Part shown: positions 48,439 through 60,083 of the stretch, in pieces
Numbering within the stretch: the first letter of the stretch is position 1
Layout of the letters: every line of letters begins with the position of its first letter
Position numbers and translations under genes: made by a program
Notes under the pieces: model-generated
What the model saw: only the letters and a program-made list of their open reading frames with translations
What the model was told of the DNA's origin: nothing
The model's database searches: none
Origin: Plecoglossus altivelis
Lineage: Eukaryota > Chordata > Actinopteri > Osmeriformes > Plecoglossidae
Direction: 5' to 3'
Assembly: GCA_036571765.1 (NCBI GenBank)
Contig: BROE01000001.1
Span: 8,148,961-8,212,960 of the forward strand
Length of the DNA: 64,000 bases

Positions 48439-51382
48439 TTGGTACATAGACACACACACGCTGGCACATAGACACACACACATTGGCACATAGACACACA
48501 CACACTGGAACACAGACACACAGACACACGCTGGCTCATAGACACACACACACACACACACACACTGGCTCATACACACACACACGCTGGCTCATAGACA
48601 CACACACACTGGAACACAGACACACACTGGCTCATACACACCCACACACGCACACGCTGGCTCATAGACACACACACACACCCTCTCAGATGCCCTGTCA
48701 CTGTTGGATGGAGGCCGTCAGATTATTGAAATCAGTTTGCCTTGCATATGCCTTTTCACACACATCATTAAATATCATGCAAACTGTCATCTAAGACACA
48801 CTGTCCTCTAACACACGCACACACATACACATGTACACGCACACAAACACACAATTAATGATTACGCAGGGATTCTGTAATTGCCTTCTCGTCTCATAAA
48901 CAATTGTATATTGTGTGTGCGTGAGTGTGTATATGGGATTTGTGTGTTTGGTTCAGATGGGGAGATGTAGTTGTAATAGTCACTGCAGGCGGGTCATCTG
49001 CAGTAATTCATGATGATGGAAAATATGGGTTAAATAAGTACAACACACACACGCATGCACCCCCACCCCCCACACACACATACACACTACACACACACAC
49101 ACGCGTGCACCCCCCCACACACACACATACACACTACACACACACACGCGTGCACCCACACACACGCACACACATACACACTACACACACACATACGCGT
49201 GCACCCCCACACACACATACACACTACACACACGCAGTGGGGTTCAGATAAACTCTTATCAGTCCTGCAGCGGAGGGCCCTTGCTGTTATTTGTCCCCGG
49301 AGCAAATAACTCAACATCAAAAATCAAACTGTCTGGTAGGTTGTACTATAATATTTCTGTCTGTCAAGCTTTTGGGATACTCCAGGAATAGCCCCCCTCA
49401 GGGTATTCTACCTCCAGGGTATGTGTGTGCACATACTGTCTGTACTATAACTATGCTATGGTTCTCCACTAGAAATTTAATTAGTTTTTCAGTTTGTTTT
49501 CAGAAACCTTGAAAATTTAGGCCAACATATTTTTGCATTGTTCAGATTTTAATGAACCCTGATATTTGGTGAGTAAATGCTGGAACTGAGGAAGACAGGG
49601 CAGGATCATCTTAATGCCTGGGGCATCGCTGATGTTATTGTCCTTACAAACATTGCATTAAAACACATAATTGAAATAACTAAGAGGAAATTCCACAATG
49701 CATTCAGAACATTGAAGGTTGGTATTTTGCATGCACAATGCTTATTTATTCATGTGCAAAGACATAATTTCTGCCATGCATTAAAATAATAAGGTAAAAA
49801 CATGTAAATTAGAATATAGTTTGTATAATTACCTAGTGAAAACTATGCATTTATTTCCTTTTTGGTTATAGTGTGTTGGCGTAATTTAACGTTTTAACAT
49901 TTTGAAATGTCTAACCATAACCAGCAGTGTACATGCAACATGCTTTGAGCTGTAACTGGGATAAGTTTATTGCTGTTTAAGTGTGTTTGTTTTACACAGG
50001 AAGATGAGGTGATGCCAGCCAAGTTTGAAGAGGATTCTCTGATTTGGGTGGCAGCTGACACGCCCCTCTCAGACCCCACCTTCCTCAGCAACAAGATCAG
50101 GGATTTGTGCGGAGATCTGCCAATCTTCTGGCTCCGTCCTACTTACCCCAATGGTAGCCAATTCACTTGATAAGCAATCCCTCTTCTTAAGTCACTTGTT
50201 AATGCCTGTCTCAGAGATTACACTCAGTACTGGCCCAGTCACTGTAACATCAATAGTTTTGGTTGGAAGGAGAATCAGACCAACATGTGTGATGTCAGTC
50301 CCTAAGCCTCTATATCTCTGCAGGCGGGCAGAGGAAGAGGCGGGCTGCCCCCCGTCACCGTCGCCAGGCAACCGGGGCAGAAGAGGAAGTAGATGTAGAG
50401 GCAGAATTCAATCCAGAGAACCCATATCACGTGAGTCCTACACACACACACACACGCACACGCACACGCACACACGCACACACACACACACACACAACTG
50501 AAACTGCTTCATTACCATAGCGTTTTGTTGACCACTCACATCTCAAATGGCACCTGAGGATGGTGTTTCTGCTCACAGTTTCTCACAGCTGTGTGAGTCA
50601 GAGCAGATGCTGAGGTCACTGCAAAGGGCCAAGCCTGTCAGTGTGAATTTGTGTGTGTGTGTGTGCATGCATGTCTTGTGTGCATGTGTATGCTTCGTGT
50701 GTGACCCTGTCTGGACTGACAGACCTCTTTAGAATGGCTCTTCAAAGCCCCTTTGAGTCATTGAGCCTGCATGAAAAATACCACTCAAGTCCCCCTATTC
50801 TCCCCCCCACATACCCCCTCCCTGTATGAAAGCCCAGTTTTCCTCCTAATCCCTCTTTAGATGCAGAGGGTCCCCTCCCCCTTCCCCCTACACACACACA
50901 ACTGGTGTGAGAAGCTCCCTAAATCACACTTTGTAATAATATCCTTTAAAATAACGAAGCTTCAGATTGTCTTCAAGAACACATGTAAATGTGAATATGA
51001 GTCTTCATTATATTTTATTCATATTTGCATAGATCATTATATTAAATTCCAACACTCTTTGGTTCAGAATGTCTTTAATCTGAGCGCATCTTACTAATGT
51101 CCTTCTCTTTTCTTTCTCCCTGTTTGTCTTTGTTTTTCCTCTCCCTCCTCCCCCCAGCGCGGTCTGGAGGGCGACGAGGGCACCATGACCTTTGACCCCA
51201 TGCTGGACCACCAGGGTGTGTGCTGTATCGAGTGCCGCCGTGGCCACACTCAGTGCCAGAGGATCTGTGAGCCCCTGGGTGGGTACCACCCCTGGCCCTA
51301 CCACTACGCAGGGTGCAGGGTAGCCTGCAGAGTCATCATGCCTTGTCGCTGGTGGGTTGGCCGCATCATGGGCATACTCTAA
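46881..51382 (+). CDS. cnmd: Chondromodulin (CNMD/LECT1)
   Basis: Seven exons (46881-46952, 47226-47363, 47837-47977, 48154-48267, 50000-50153, 50324-50430, 51158-51382) give 316 residues. The start MAGSSEKVPIASAGPEDLQQ matches chondromodulin and not tenomodulin. A type II membrane anchor spans about 43-65 (AVLIAGAILLLFGAIGAFYF). A BRICHOS domain follows (YNVHYSMSINGK, GITGIRFAGGEKCYIKTQVK, SLIWVAADTP, CGDLPIFWLRPTYP). A furin-type RKRR site lies at 210-213. The secreted C-terminal domain is cysteine-rich (MTFDPMLDHQGVCCIECRR, CQRICEPLGGY, RVIMPCRWWVGRI). The protein is a cartilage growth factor and inhibitor of blood-vessel growth released by cleavage. No anomaly is seen. Confidence 0.97.
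48394..48682. repeat. CA-rich minisatellite in cnmd intron 4
   Basis: CA arrays are broken at regular steps by CTGGCACATAGA or CTGGCTCATAGA units, repeated about nine times. A second CA-rich array with CGTGCACCC breaks lies at 49043-49226 in the same intron. Confidence 0.9.
50439..50496. repeat. (CA)n microsatellite in cnmd intron 6
   Basis: About 58 bases of CA with CG interruptions start nine bases after the exon 6 donor. Confidence 0.9.
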
Positions 51383-52009
51383 ACACCCCCCTGCATCACG
51401 GTGGAACAGTCCAGGAGACAGGAGGACAGTGGGTGGGAAGGGAAGAAGTGGCAGGGGAGAGCGGGAAAGAAAATGGGAAAGATCAAAAGAGAGAAAGAGG
51501 GAGCGATGTCTAGTTCACCAGCCACCTGTCATTTCATTTGTCAGTTGGTTGGAAAGGCAATAAACAAATGATGTGTCTGGCAATATAATCAACACACAGT
51601 TAATTATAGTCACTACTTGACACTACCTGAACAGAACTGCTATGTTGGTTATGAATATTCAATAACTTTATGCTGTGTCATAAACCTAGGTGTATTGCAT
51701 ATGCAGTAGAATAACTAACAGGAATGTGCACATAGCACAAACATATAGCGATTCTGATGAGATCAGTGAAAACTAAAAAGAAAGTTTGGGTATAAACTTG
51801 TATTTAAAAAGGCTGAAACCTTGACTTCATATTACCTTACTTTTCCGTTTCTTTTAGCTTGATGATGTAAATAAATGTATGAAAGTATTTGTTAGACAGG
51901 GAGTTTAACAAGAGTTTGCTCAGACAGTGGGTCTATATTACAGCTTCTTTATGTTGTCCTCAAACTAGTGAGATATGTTTCTGTCCTGGCTGTTTCTTTC
52001 CATTCACTA

Positions 52010-52017
52010 ATAATAAA
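52010..52017 (+). terminator. cnmd: Polyadenylation signal of cnmd
   Basis: TAATAAAG lies about 630 bases after the stop codon and is the first canonical plus-strand hexamer in the AT-rich 3' UTR apart from a weaker match at about 51560. Confidence 0.5.
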
Positions 52018-53054
52018 GTGTACTAATGTCTCTTTCTTGCAATCTTCCCAAAATTGAGTGATTTCATCCACGTTTTCAGAAACCGTTACTAAGTGCAATA
52101 AACGAATAAACCTTTTGTAAGTAAAATGATTAAAGTCATGTTCCCCATTCTTGTTGCAGCTCTATACAAAGTATATATTTGCCAAGCGATGCAATGACAT
52201 TCGCATACGTACACTCACTGAAAGTCCTTTGACATGTCAAAACCAGCGCACCTAAGGAAAGTGTAGTGAGGGTTCCTTGCTCCAGTCCTGGAGTTCCAGT
52301 CTGCTTTAATTTGAAGTTCCAGTTCTAGAACTCTTTAATGAGACTAAAGACTCTACAGCCGTCACGCTCTGAGATCTTACCCACGATGCAAAGCGCTTAG
52401 CTCCTTTTGATGTCAGGGACCAGCTTCAGGCGAGGGTAGGGGTAAGGGTGGGGGCCGTGCATGTGGATGAGAGAGAGGGAGCGAGGGTGTAAGAGAGAGA
52501 GAAGCAAAAGTGCAGTCCTTTCTGGAGTCGCAGAGTAGCGTTTGATCGTCACGAGAGATGAAACGATGCGCAGTAAATTTAACACTTAACTCAGTGTGAG
52601 AGGGTTGACGATCTGGTGAGGAGACACATCCATACGAAGGCTCTCGTGCCTTTTAACACCCACTCACTGCCAAGCAGCTGGGCGTGTGCATGTGTGTGTG
52701 TCAGATGAGCTTCCTCTGCTGTCAGAGCAAGGTTTCATCTTCCAGCTTTAACCTGCCGATCTGGGCTGACCTCTCTTCTCCTTCCTCCTCCCCCTCCTCT
52801 CTCTGTTCTTCCCTTTTTAGATCTTCCCAACACCATCCAGGCTGGAAGCTGGATGAACACATCAACCCTGAGCTCCCACCTTGCAGGTAGTGGATGGCTG
52901 GATAGAGAACGCTAGGTGATGACCAGTTCTAACCTTCAGTGAAACACCCAGACGCTTGTTGCACAGTGGTGAATGCAGGTTACGGAGTTTATGTGGAAGT
53001 AAGAGACAAGCTGAGGTTGATGAAGCCTGTTGACATAGCAGATACAGGCTTTGG

Positions 53055-53252
53055 ATGCTGGGGGCTCTGGGTGCTGGGGGCTCTGGGAGCTGGGGGCTCT
53101 GGGAGCTCTGGGAGCTGGGGGCTCTGGGTGCTGGGGGCTCTGGGGGCTCTGGGAGCTCTGGGAGCTGGGAGCTCTGGGAGCTGGGGGCTTTGGGTGCTGG
53201 GGGCTCTGGGAGCTGGGGGCTCTGGGAGCTCTGGGGGCTCTGGGGACTCCTG
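53055..53252. repeat. GC-rich minisatellite GGGGGCTCTGGGAGCT
   Basis: A 12-16 base unit built from GCTCTGGGAGCTGGGG repeats about fifteen times. It gives Pro/Ser-rich or Gly/Leu-rich open frames in several frames on both strands, which marks it as repeat and not gene. The surrounding 52020-53990 shows no supported exon. Confidence 0.85.
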
Positions 53253-54106
53253 GCACCCTTTCTCAATGTGGTTGACTTCAGCCCCCCCAACCAACAGTCC
53301 CCCACCAACAGCCCTCACCAGCAGTCATGCAGTTTCTGAGGGATAGCTTCAAACCTCTGAACTTGTGTGTTAGAAAATGTCACAATCCTAAGAAACACAA
53401 TATTAACTTGATATTGTCAATGCAAAATAGAAAAACAAGGTAAGATTGTGACCCAAAAACAAACCATTTATTTACACTGAATCTTGAATCACATACAGGA
53501 CTTATTATTAACCCCATGTTTAACATGTCCCACAATTTCCAGACCATCAGAATATTGTATTGCTATTGTGGAAAAAAGGAATGACCTTTTATTGAGTGTA
53601 CACAAAATCACATGTACCCAAAACATGTTTAGAACTTTCTTATTGTTTCAAATGTGTTTTTGTTTAGTTTTATTCTTCACATTTTCTATACAAGATGACG
53701 TGATGGGGACCATAGACAGCACAGCTATAGAACCCAGCAGTGCAAACTGTCAGACTCCTGGTGAACTGGAAATGAGGCATCACTCAAACAGGGTGGATAT
53801 TTCCAAAAACAAATCCAAGGTTGAAATCAAAGATATCTTGGTTAGGCTTTCTCACCCCTAGTCTTCAGTCCATGGTTCAAGCGACCCTCCCTTGATCAAG
53901 GTGCCAGAGCCTGATCACTCTCTGTGACTGTGGGAGCCCAGGAACTTATACTTGTTGTTCCAGAGCTAATAGATAAAAGAGCCAGTCAAATATCTATGAG
54001 AGCGGATTAGGGTTCAACACTAGTCCTCTGGACTGGGGCTGAGAGACACGCAAAATCTCTAAAACCAATATTGGTAGATGGGGCTGGAGCGGGAGGAAGG
54101 AGGGCG

Positions 54107-54394
54107 GGGGGCAGGGGTTTGGAAGAGACTTGTGGGAGTCTGTTAGAGGCAGGAGGGAAGAGCTGGGGGTGGGGGGCAGGGCAGAGGTATTTCGGCAAAG
54201 TAATTGAGTGAGTCTGTAGAGGCTGAGGATGGAAGTGGGGGTGAGGTGGCGACGTAGGCAGGGGGTTTCTGCGAAAGAGAGCTGGCGGAGTCTGCTTAGA
54301 TAAAGCAATGCGACGGGGAGATGTGGGGGTGGGGGGCAGGGTTTTGGAAGAGACTGGCGGGAGTCTGTTAGAGGCAGGAGGGGAGAGCTGGAGG
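54107..54394. repeat. Tandem repeat, about 226-bp spacing, beyond the sugt1 stop
   Basis: GGGTTTGGAAGAGACTTGTG with GGAGTCTGTTAGAGGCAGGA recurs at about 54115 and 54340 with small changes, and shorter parts recur between them. It lies directly after the sugt1 stop codon (54406) on the minus strand and is probably part of its 3' UTR. Confidence 0.7.
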
Positions 54395-54405
54395 GGCAGC
54401 TCAGT

Positions 54406-54650
54406 TCAGTACTTCTTCCATTCGACGTCATCAGGAGGACTCATGTCTACTTTTCTCTTCCCCACGTCAGTCCAGTTGGTGCTCAGGACTGTACCACCTG
54501 ACTCACATCTTGAAAGGGGGGGGTGAGAAAAGTCACCCACCATATTACATGAAAGGCATGACTGATATCCGTCGAAACAAGGACAAATATCCTTACTCCA
54601 CAGCATCGATTACTGCTTCACTTGGAATCCCCACCAACCATCCAGGGTGT

Positions 54651-54695
<45 letters not shown>

Positions 54696-57120
54696 TGTGT
54701 GGATGTGTGTGTGTGTACGCACATGTGTGGACTTACAAAGGACTTGTTCATGGCCCGCTTGACCTCGTCCGTTCCGTCCGTGTAGATCTGCTGGAAGAGG
54801 TTGTTGAGCGCCGCGTCTCCCTCCAGCTTCTCTTTCTTCTCCTCCTCCTTGATGTCCACCACCACTTTGTCCCAGTTGCGCGTGTAGTGGGAGGACGAGG
54901 GATACTGGTCTGTGGGGACGAGGCAGACGTCAACATCAACATGCCCGTCCCCGCGCGCAGTTACAGAGCCGCAGGTGGCTAGATAGGCGCAGGCAGAGCT
55001 GGGCAGATTGTTCTGAAGGTGTGCAAAGTGGTAATGAAGGAGCGCACCTCCTGAGGCCTGCTGATCCACAGGCAGATAGACAAGCAGAGAGGGGAGGGGG
55101 GGGTGAGCTACTCACTAGGGGTGAAGTGTTTGATGTTGGACTCCTGTCCCTCTCCCTCCAGCTTCTCCCACCTGATTGCTTCCGTCTTCTTCATCTTGAT
55201 CTCCACCTGGGAAAAGACAGGGGTGAGAGAGAGAGAAAGAGAGAGAAAGTGTGGAGATAGGGTGAGAGTGAGCAGAGAGAGAGGGAGAGAGAACAGAGAG
55301 AGAGAGCAGAGAGAGAGATGAAACCCTTCCTCGTTTCCCTGTTTGTTGCTGTAGCAGCCGGTGACGTGCTAACAAATCAAACCCAACCCTATTAGAGTGA
55401 TATTACATGTCGCTCTCTATATAGGATGCTTAGAATGACACATCATAATGAAGGCCTAGACAGTGAGCCTCCATCTCAGCAGTGCTGCGTGAGCGTGTGT
55501 GTGTGTGTGAGCGTGTGTGTGTGTGCGTGTGTGAGCATGTGATAGGCAGGGATGTTGGGGTTTGCGGGGGCACAGCTCAATCTCAAACCTTACTGACAGA
55601 CATTGAGCACTAACGAGATGTCTGTCAGCCAGAGGGGCCTGTCTGTATATGTGTATATACACGTATCAGTGTGTGTGTGTGTGTGTGTGTGCGCACTCCT
55701 ACTTTTCCTCGCAACAGCATCTAGAACAGATCATTACACTAGAAGAGAACATGGGACAAGGCAAGAATGAGGAAGAACCGAATTTGGAGGTGGAAAGAGA
55801 TGAGGACACACACCTACACCCTCTCTCTCACACACACACGCATACGCACACATGCACGCACGCACGCACACACACACACACACAAGATGCTTAGCAGGAT
55901 TGACATCGCACATGGCAGCGAGACACGCAAGACACAGAGTTCTTTACCCCCCGTTATGGTGTGGCTGTACCAGCAATGAGTGTGAGTGTGTGTGAACAAC
56001 CAGCACTATGGCAGTGAAATTAAACAGCATTTCCGCTCTGTTGGGCAATAAGATGATTCATTCATGAGGGTGACGGGACACAGGAGAGGTATGGAGAGAG
56101 CGAAACAGAGAGGAGACAGATGGGAAGAAACGGGAGATTGGTTCTAGAAGCCAATATGATCACCACAAGATGTTCCCTATGGTGTCATTCCACAGAGGTT
56201 AGGAGATTCTACAGAGCCATGTTGGGATGCTACAGTTGATTCCGGAACATATTACAGCATAGCTGTCGTCTGTGCATTGCTGAATCAGTGCTGTTGATGC
56301 AGGTGTGTGTGTGTGTGTGTGTGTGTAGAAACTGACAAAGACCCTGTTCTCTGTGTTTCCTGTATGTGTGCTGATAACCAATGAAAACCCATGCTGTGAC
56401 CATGCTCTGTGTGTGTGTGTGTGTGTGTGTGTGGACGTGCGCGTGATACGAGGCCATCCAACATTAATCTGCTGCCACATCGGAGTCTTCTCTCTGTAAA
56501 GGGACGTGGCAGGGAAGGCGCCGCATGTCCGTGTGTGTGTGTGAGGGTGTGTGTGTGACAGGCGAGGCGTTGTCTCTTAAAGGGATGTGACAGCACTGCC
56601 ACATACGGGGCCACCACCCACAGGACCCCAGGGGCTACACACACACACACACACACGCAGAGTTCAGTCCCGTGTCCCACGTGTCGTCGTCCCCCACGTC
56701 CCCCTCTCTGTCTCCCGTCCCCTCTGCCCTTCCTAGTGTGCCTCTCCTACTTTCAATCACCACGGGTTTCAAAACAAACTCAAATAAACACACCAAATAA
56801 ATAAAGAAATACATAAACATCCTCAGACACTGACAGGCATGGAAATGAAAGTGGGAGCTGCTGGGTTATCTATTCCACAAGCGGAGATGAGTTAGAAATG
56901 AGAAGTGTGTGTGTGTCTGTGTGTGTGTCAGTGAGAGAGAGAGTGTGTGTGTGTCTGTCTGTGAGAGAGTATGTGTGTGCGCGCGTAGCCGTCTGCTCTG
57001 ATCAAACACGCTGGTATGTAATTGGCTCCCTGTTGTCGTGGTGACCCCAGGGGTTAGAAAGTCTGTCGTGGTTGAAGACAGGAGGAGGTCAAATAGGGCA
57101 GCACTGACAAGAATGTGAGA

Positions 57121-57158
<38 letters not shown>

Positions 57159-59319
57159 CTGCTTCGCACAAACACACTCTCAAGCACATACTCTTTCACT
57201 CGCACACACACACACACGTACACAACCTTAGGGAACACCAACATTCTGCCAAGATAGCACATGTCTGTTAAAAGCTTTGAGGGTGTGTGCGTGAGCACGT
57301 ACAGTGTGTGTGTGTGTGTGAGTGTACCGACTGAACCTTCCCTTCTCAGGTAACTTTAAAGAGAGCAGGCAAGCGAAGCGCTAACCCTGGGAAGGGGCCC
57401 CTGTCCAGGCAGGGGGCCCGGGGACAGGGCTGGCCAGAGGAGAGAAACATTGCAAACTGCTGCATTAAACAGTAGCCTGGGAGAGCTGGGCTGTTGTTGT
57501 GACTGCTTCTCCTGGCTGCTCTCTGAGGGGGTCGTCCCCAGCCGGCTGCTGGCAGAGAAGAGGCCCTCTCATGATGCTGCCTGCTCAGCTCACAGCAGCA
57601 ACACAACAAGCAGCATTCTCTTCTCCAGCTTCCTACCTCCTGTCTCTTTACCACTCTAACATGGATGGCTATTGTCCACAGACTCTCACACGCACATACC
57701 CCCCAAGAAAGTCATATTACCTTTCAAAGTGGCCAGCAAATCAAAGCATTAGCTTGGCATCATATGTGTTTCACTATGCGGTTGAAGTGTCTTCAGGAAG
57801 GTGAGTGTGTGTGGGCAGCAAGGCTGTGCGTACCCCTGGAGCCTGCTGGACCAGGGAACAGACAGGGCTTTGTGAGAAGGGAGAGGGCTTGAACTCTCTT
57901 CTCCATTTCCCTCAGCCTCTCCGTCCCCTTCTCTCTTTAAGACTGCGCTCTTGTGTGAGTGTGTATTTAAGGTGTGTGTGTGTGTGTGTCTAGTGCAGAC
58001 TCCTCCCCTGTCTCTAAGACTGGGCTCTTGTTTAAGCGTCAACACACGTGCACCTCTGGTATGCGGTGTCTACTGTTGCCATGGCGAGAGGAGAGAGAGT
58101 GTGTGTGCGTATGTGTGTGAGAAAGGCCGCTGCATGTGTATGGGTATGTGGGGAGGGGTGGGATTGCCTTTTTTTCCAAGTGGAAACAAGAAGGTTTTTG
58201 CAAGCAGTTGGCAGGATTACTAGATGTTTCTGGATGTGTATCTCCGTGTATACCTACTGATATGGTTTCACTGCACTAGCCAGAGGACACCAGCAAAGTT
58301 ACCCAGACACAGTGGAGAAGCTGTGTTTGAAAAGCCACCGACATGAGGAGAACAGCCAGCGGTGCTGGATGAGGCGGGTACCTTGGTGGACAGGATCTTA
58401 AAGGTGCTCTGCTCAGGCACGATGGGATGCAAGAGGTGAAAGCTCAGGCCGAAATCCTCCCCCGACGCCAGTCGTATGTTGGCGGACAACTGCGAGGTGG
58501 GAAAACACACACAAACGTTCAGAAATCCACACTGCGTTTTACACACGGACATCGACACGCGTACTCTCACATAGAACGCGACGCCACGTAGAATCATGGT
58601 TAAAAAAAGGAAGAGAAAAAAAGCACTTGACATTTGCAGTCCAGCCGGGCATAGGAGAGTCCTCTGCCCCTCTGTACGCTTGTGTCAGGCAGTGTGACAG
58701 AGGGGACACACTGTCCCCATGGGGCAGGGGAGTGGGGGGGGCAGACAGCCACTAACAGCACAAGTGTCTATCACTCTTCTGGAGGGACAGGCTGGCAGAG
58801 CAGGCATCTCTCTCTCCTATCACAGGAGTCTACGTGTCAGTATCTGGCCCGCACACCAAACGCACGCAAGCCTAGTGGATCTGCAGCACGGTGGAGGGGT
58901 AAAGACCTCTCATGTAGGGGTACGCAGTTGCACCGCGCCTTCAGAGGTGAGGAGACCCTGGTTTCCCTCTAGTCAGCCCTCAGGAAGGACACAGTCAGAG
59001 CTGCTGTTGGAGCGTTTTCTCTCTGAAGGCTTTTCTGCCGTGCTGACGTGACACTTAGGGGTGGCAACGTTTGGAAGGGGGTATTCCCAGAGTCTGTGCT
59101 TGGGGGCAGCTTCTTCAAGGCACTGCTGGAGGCATGGCCACAGGGTTAGGGTGTGTGCCTGTTTTAAGTGTGCGTGTACGTGAAGAGAGAGATGCCTGTT
59201 TCATCTACCGCCAGTGCAAGCCGAAGGCTATCCCATAAAGCATTCTCTACAAGAGAAACAGAACATCTGTATGGCTCTCCTCATCTCCATCTTTTATGTT
59301 TATGTTTTCTGCTAATGAG

Positions 59320-59371
<52 letters not shown>

Positions 59372-60042
59372 CGTGCGTGCATGTGTGCGCGTGTGTGTAG
59401 TGTTGTACCTCTTTCTCCGCAAACTTGACCGACACCCCGTCTTTTGGGGCGTTCTTCACCATGATGGTGATGATGACCTGGGCCTCTGTTTGGTACCAGT
59501 CGTGTCTGAGGGAAACAGACAAGCCCACATGGTCAGGTGGCTGGATGAAACCCGCCTCATCAGCAGGTTCCTAGCAGTCTACTTACTTAGCCGGTGGTGC
59601 AGCAGATGGCTGCTGTGGCATCCAGTCATCCCACACAGGCAGAGACAGAGAAGGGATAACAAGTTAGATGAAAAGATGGACAAAAACAAACAGATCACAG
59701 AGAGAGACACAAAGGGACCCAGAGGTTGTTTTTTGTCAGCAGAGTGGGAGAGCCTGATGTGGAGATGCTGAGATCAACAGTGCCCCCAAGTGGTGAAGGG
59801 AGAGAGGACACGAATGCAGGACTTACCATGTTGGCATTACCGTTCAGACTCTGCTCTGGAAGAGGAGAGAAGACCATTTATTACACACGTACACACACAC
59901 AGCAAAACATTAATTTACATCCTGGAATAGCTGGATGTGTCATAGTCCCACCAGACTGATCATAAACTCATGTCCAATAATCTATGTTCATATTACACAA
60001 ACATGCTTTTTGCGCATGCATATTGCACAAACAAGTCACAGC

Positions 60043-60083
<41 letters not shown>

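Noticed and set aside
46881..51382. Tenomodulin (tnmd) as identity of the BRICHOS gene
   Set aside because: The N-terminus EKVPIASAGPEDL, the RKRR site and the pcdh8/sugt1 neighbours fit chondromodulin.
52862..53346. Pro/Ser-rich and Gly/Leu-rich frames of 100-150 codons
   Set aside because: Open in several frames on both strands because of the GGGAGCT minisatellite.
53484..53861. 125-codon plus-strand frame
   Set aside because: Composition is plausible but no motif, neighbour or splice evidence supports a gene.
53994..54431. 145-codon minus-strand frame after sugt1
   Set aside because: It overlaps the sugt1 last exon in another frame and consists of the tandem repeat.
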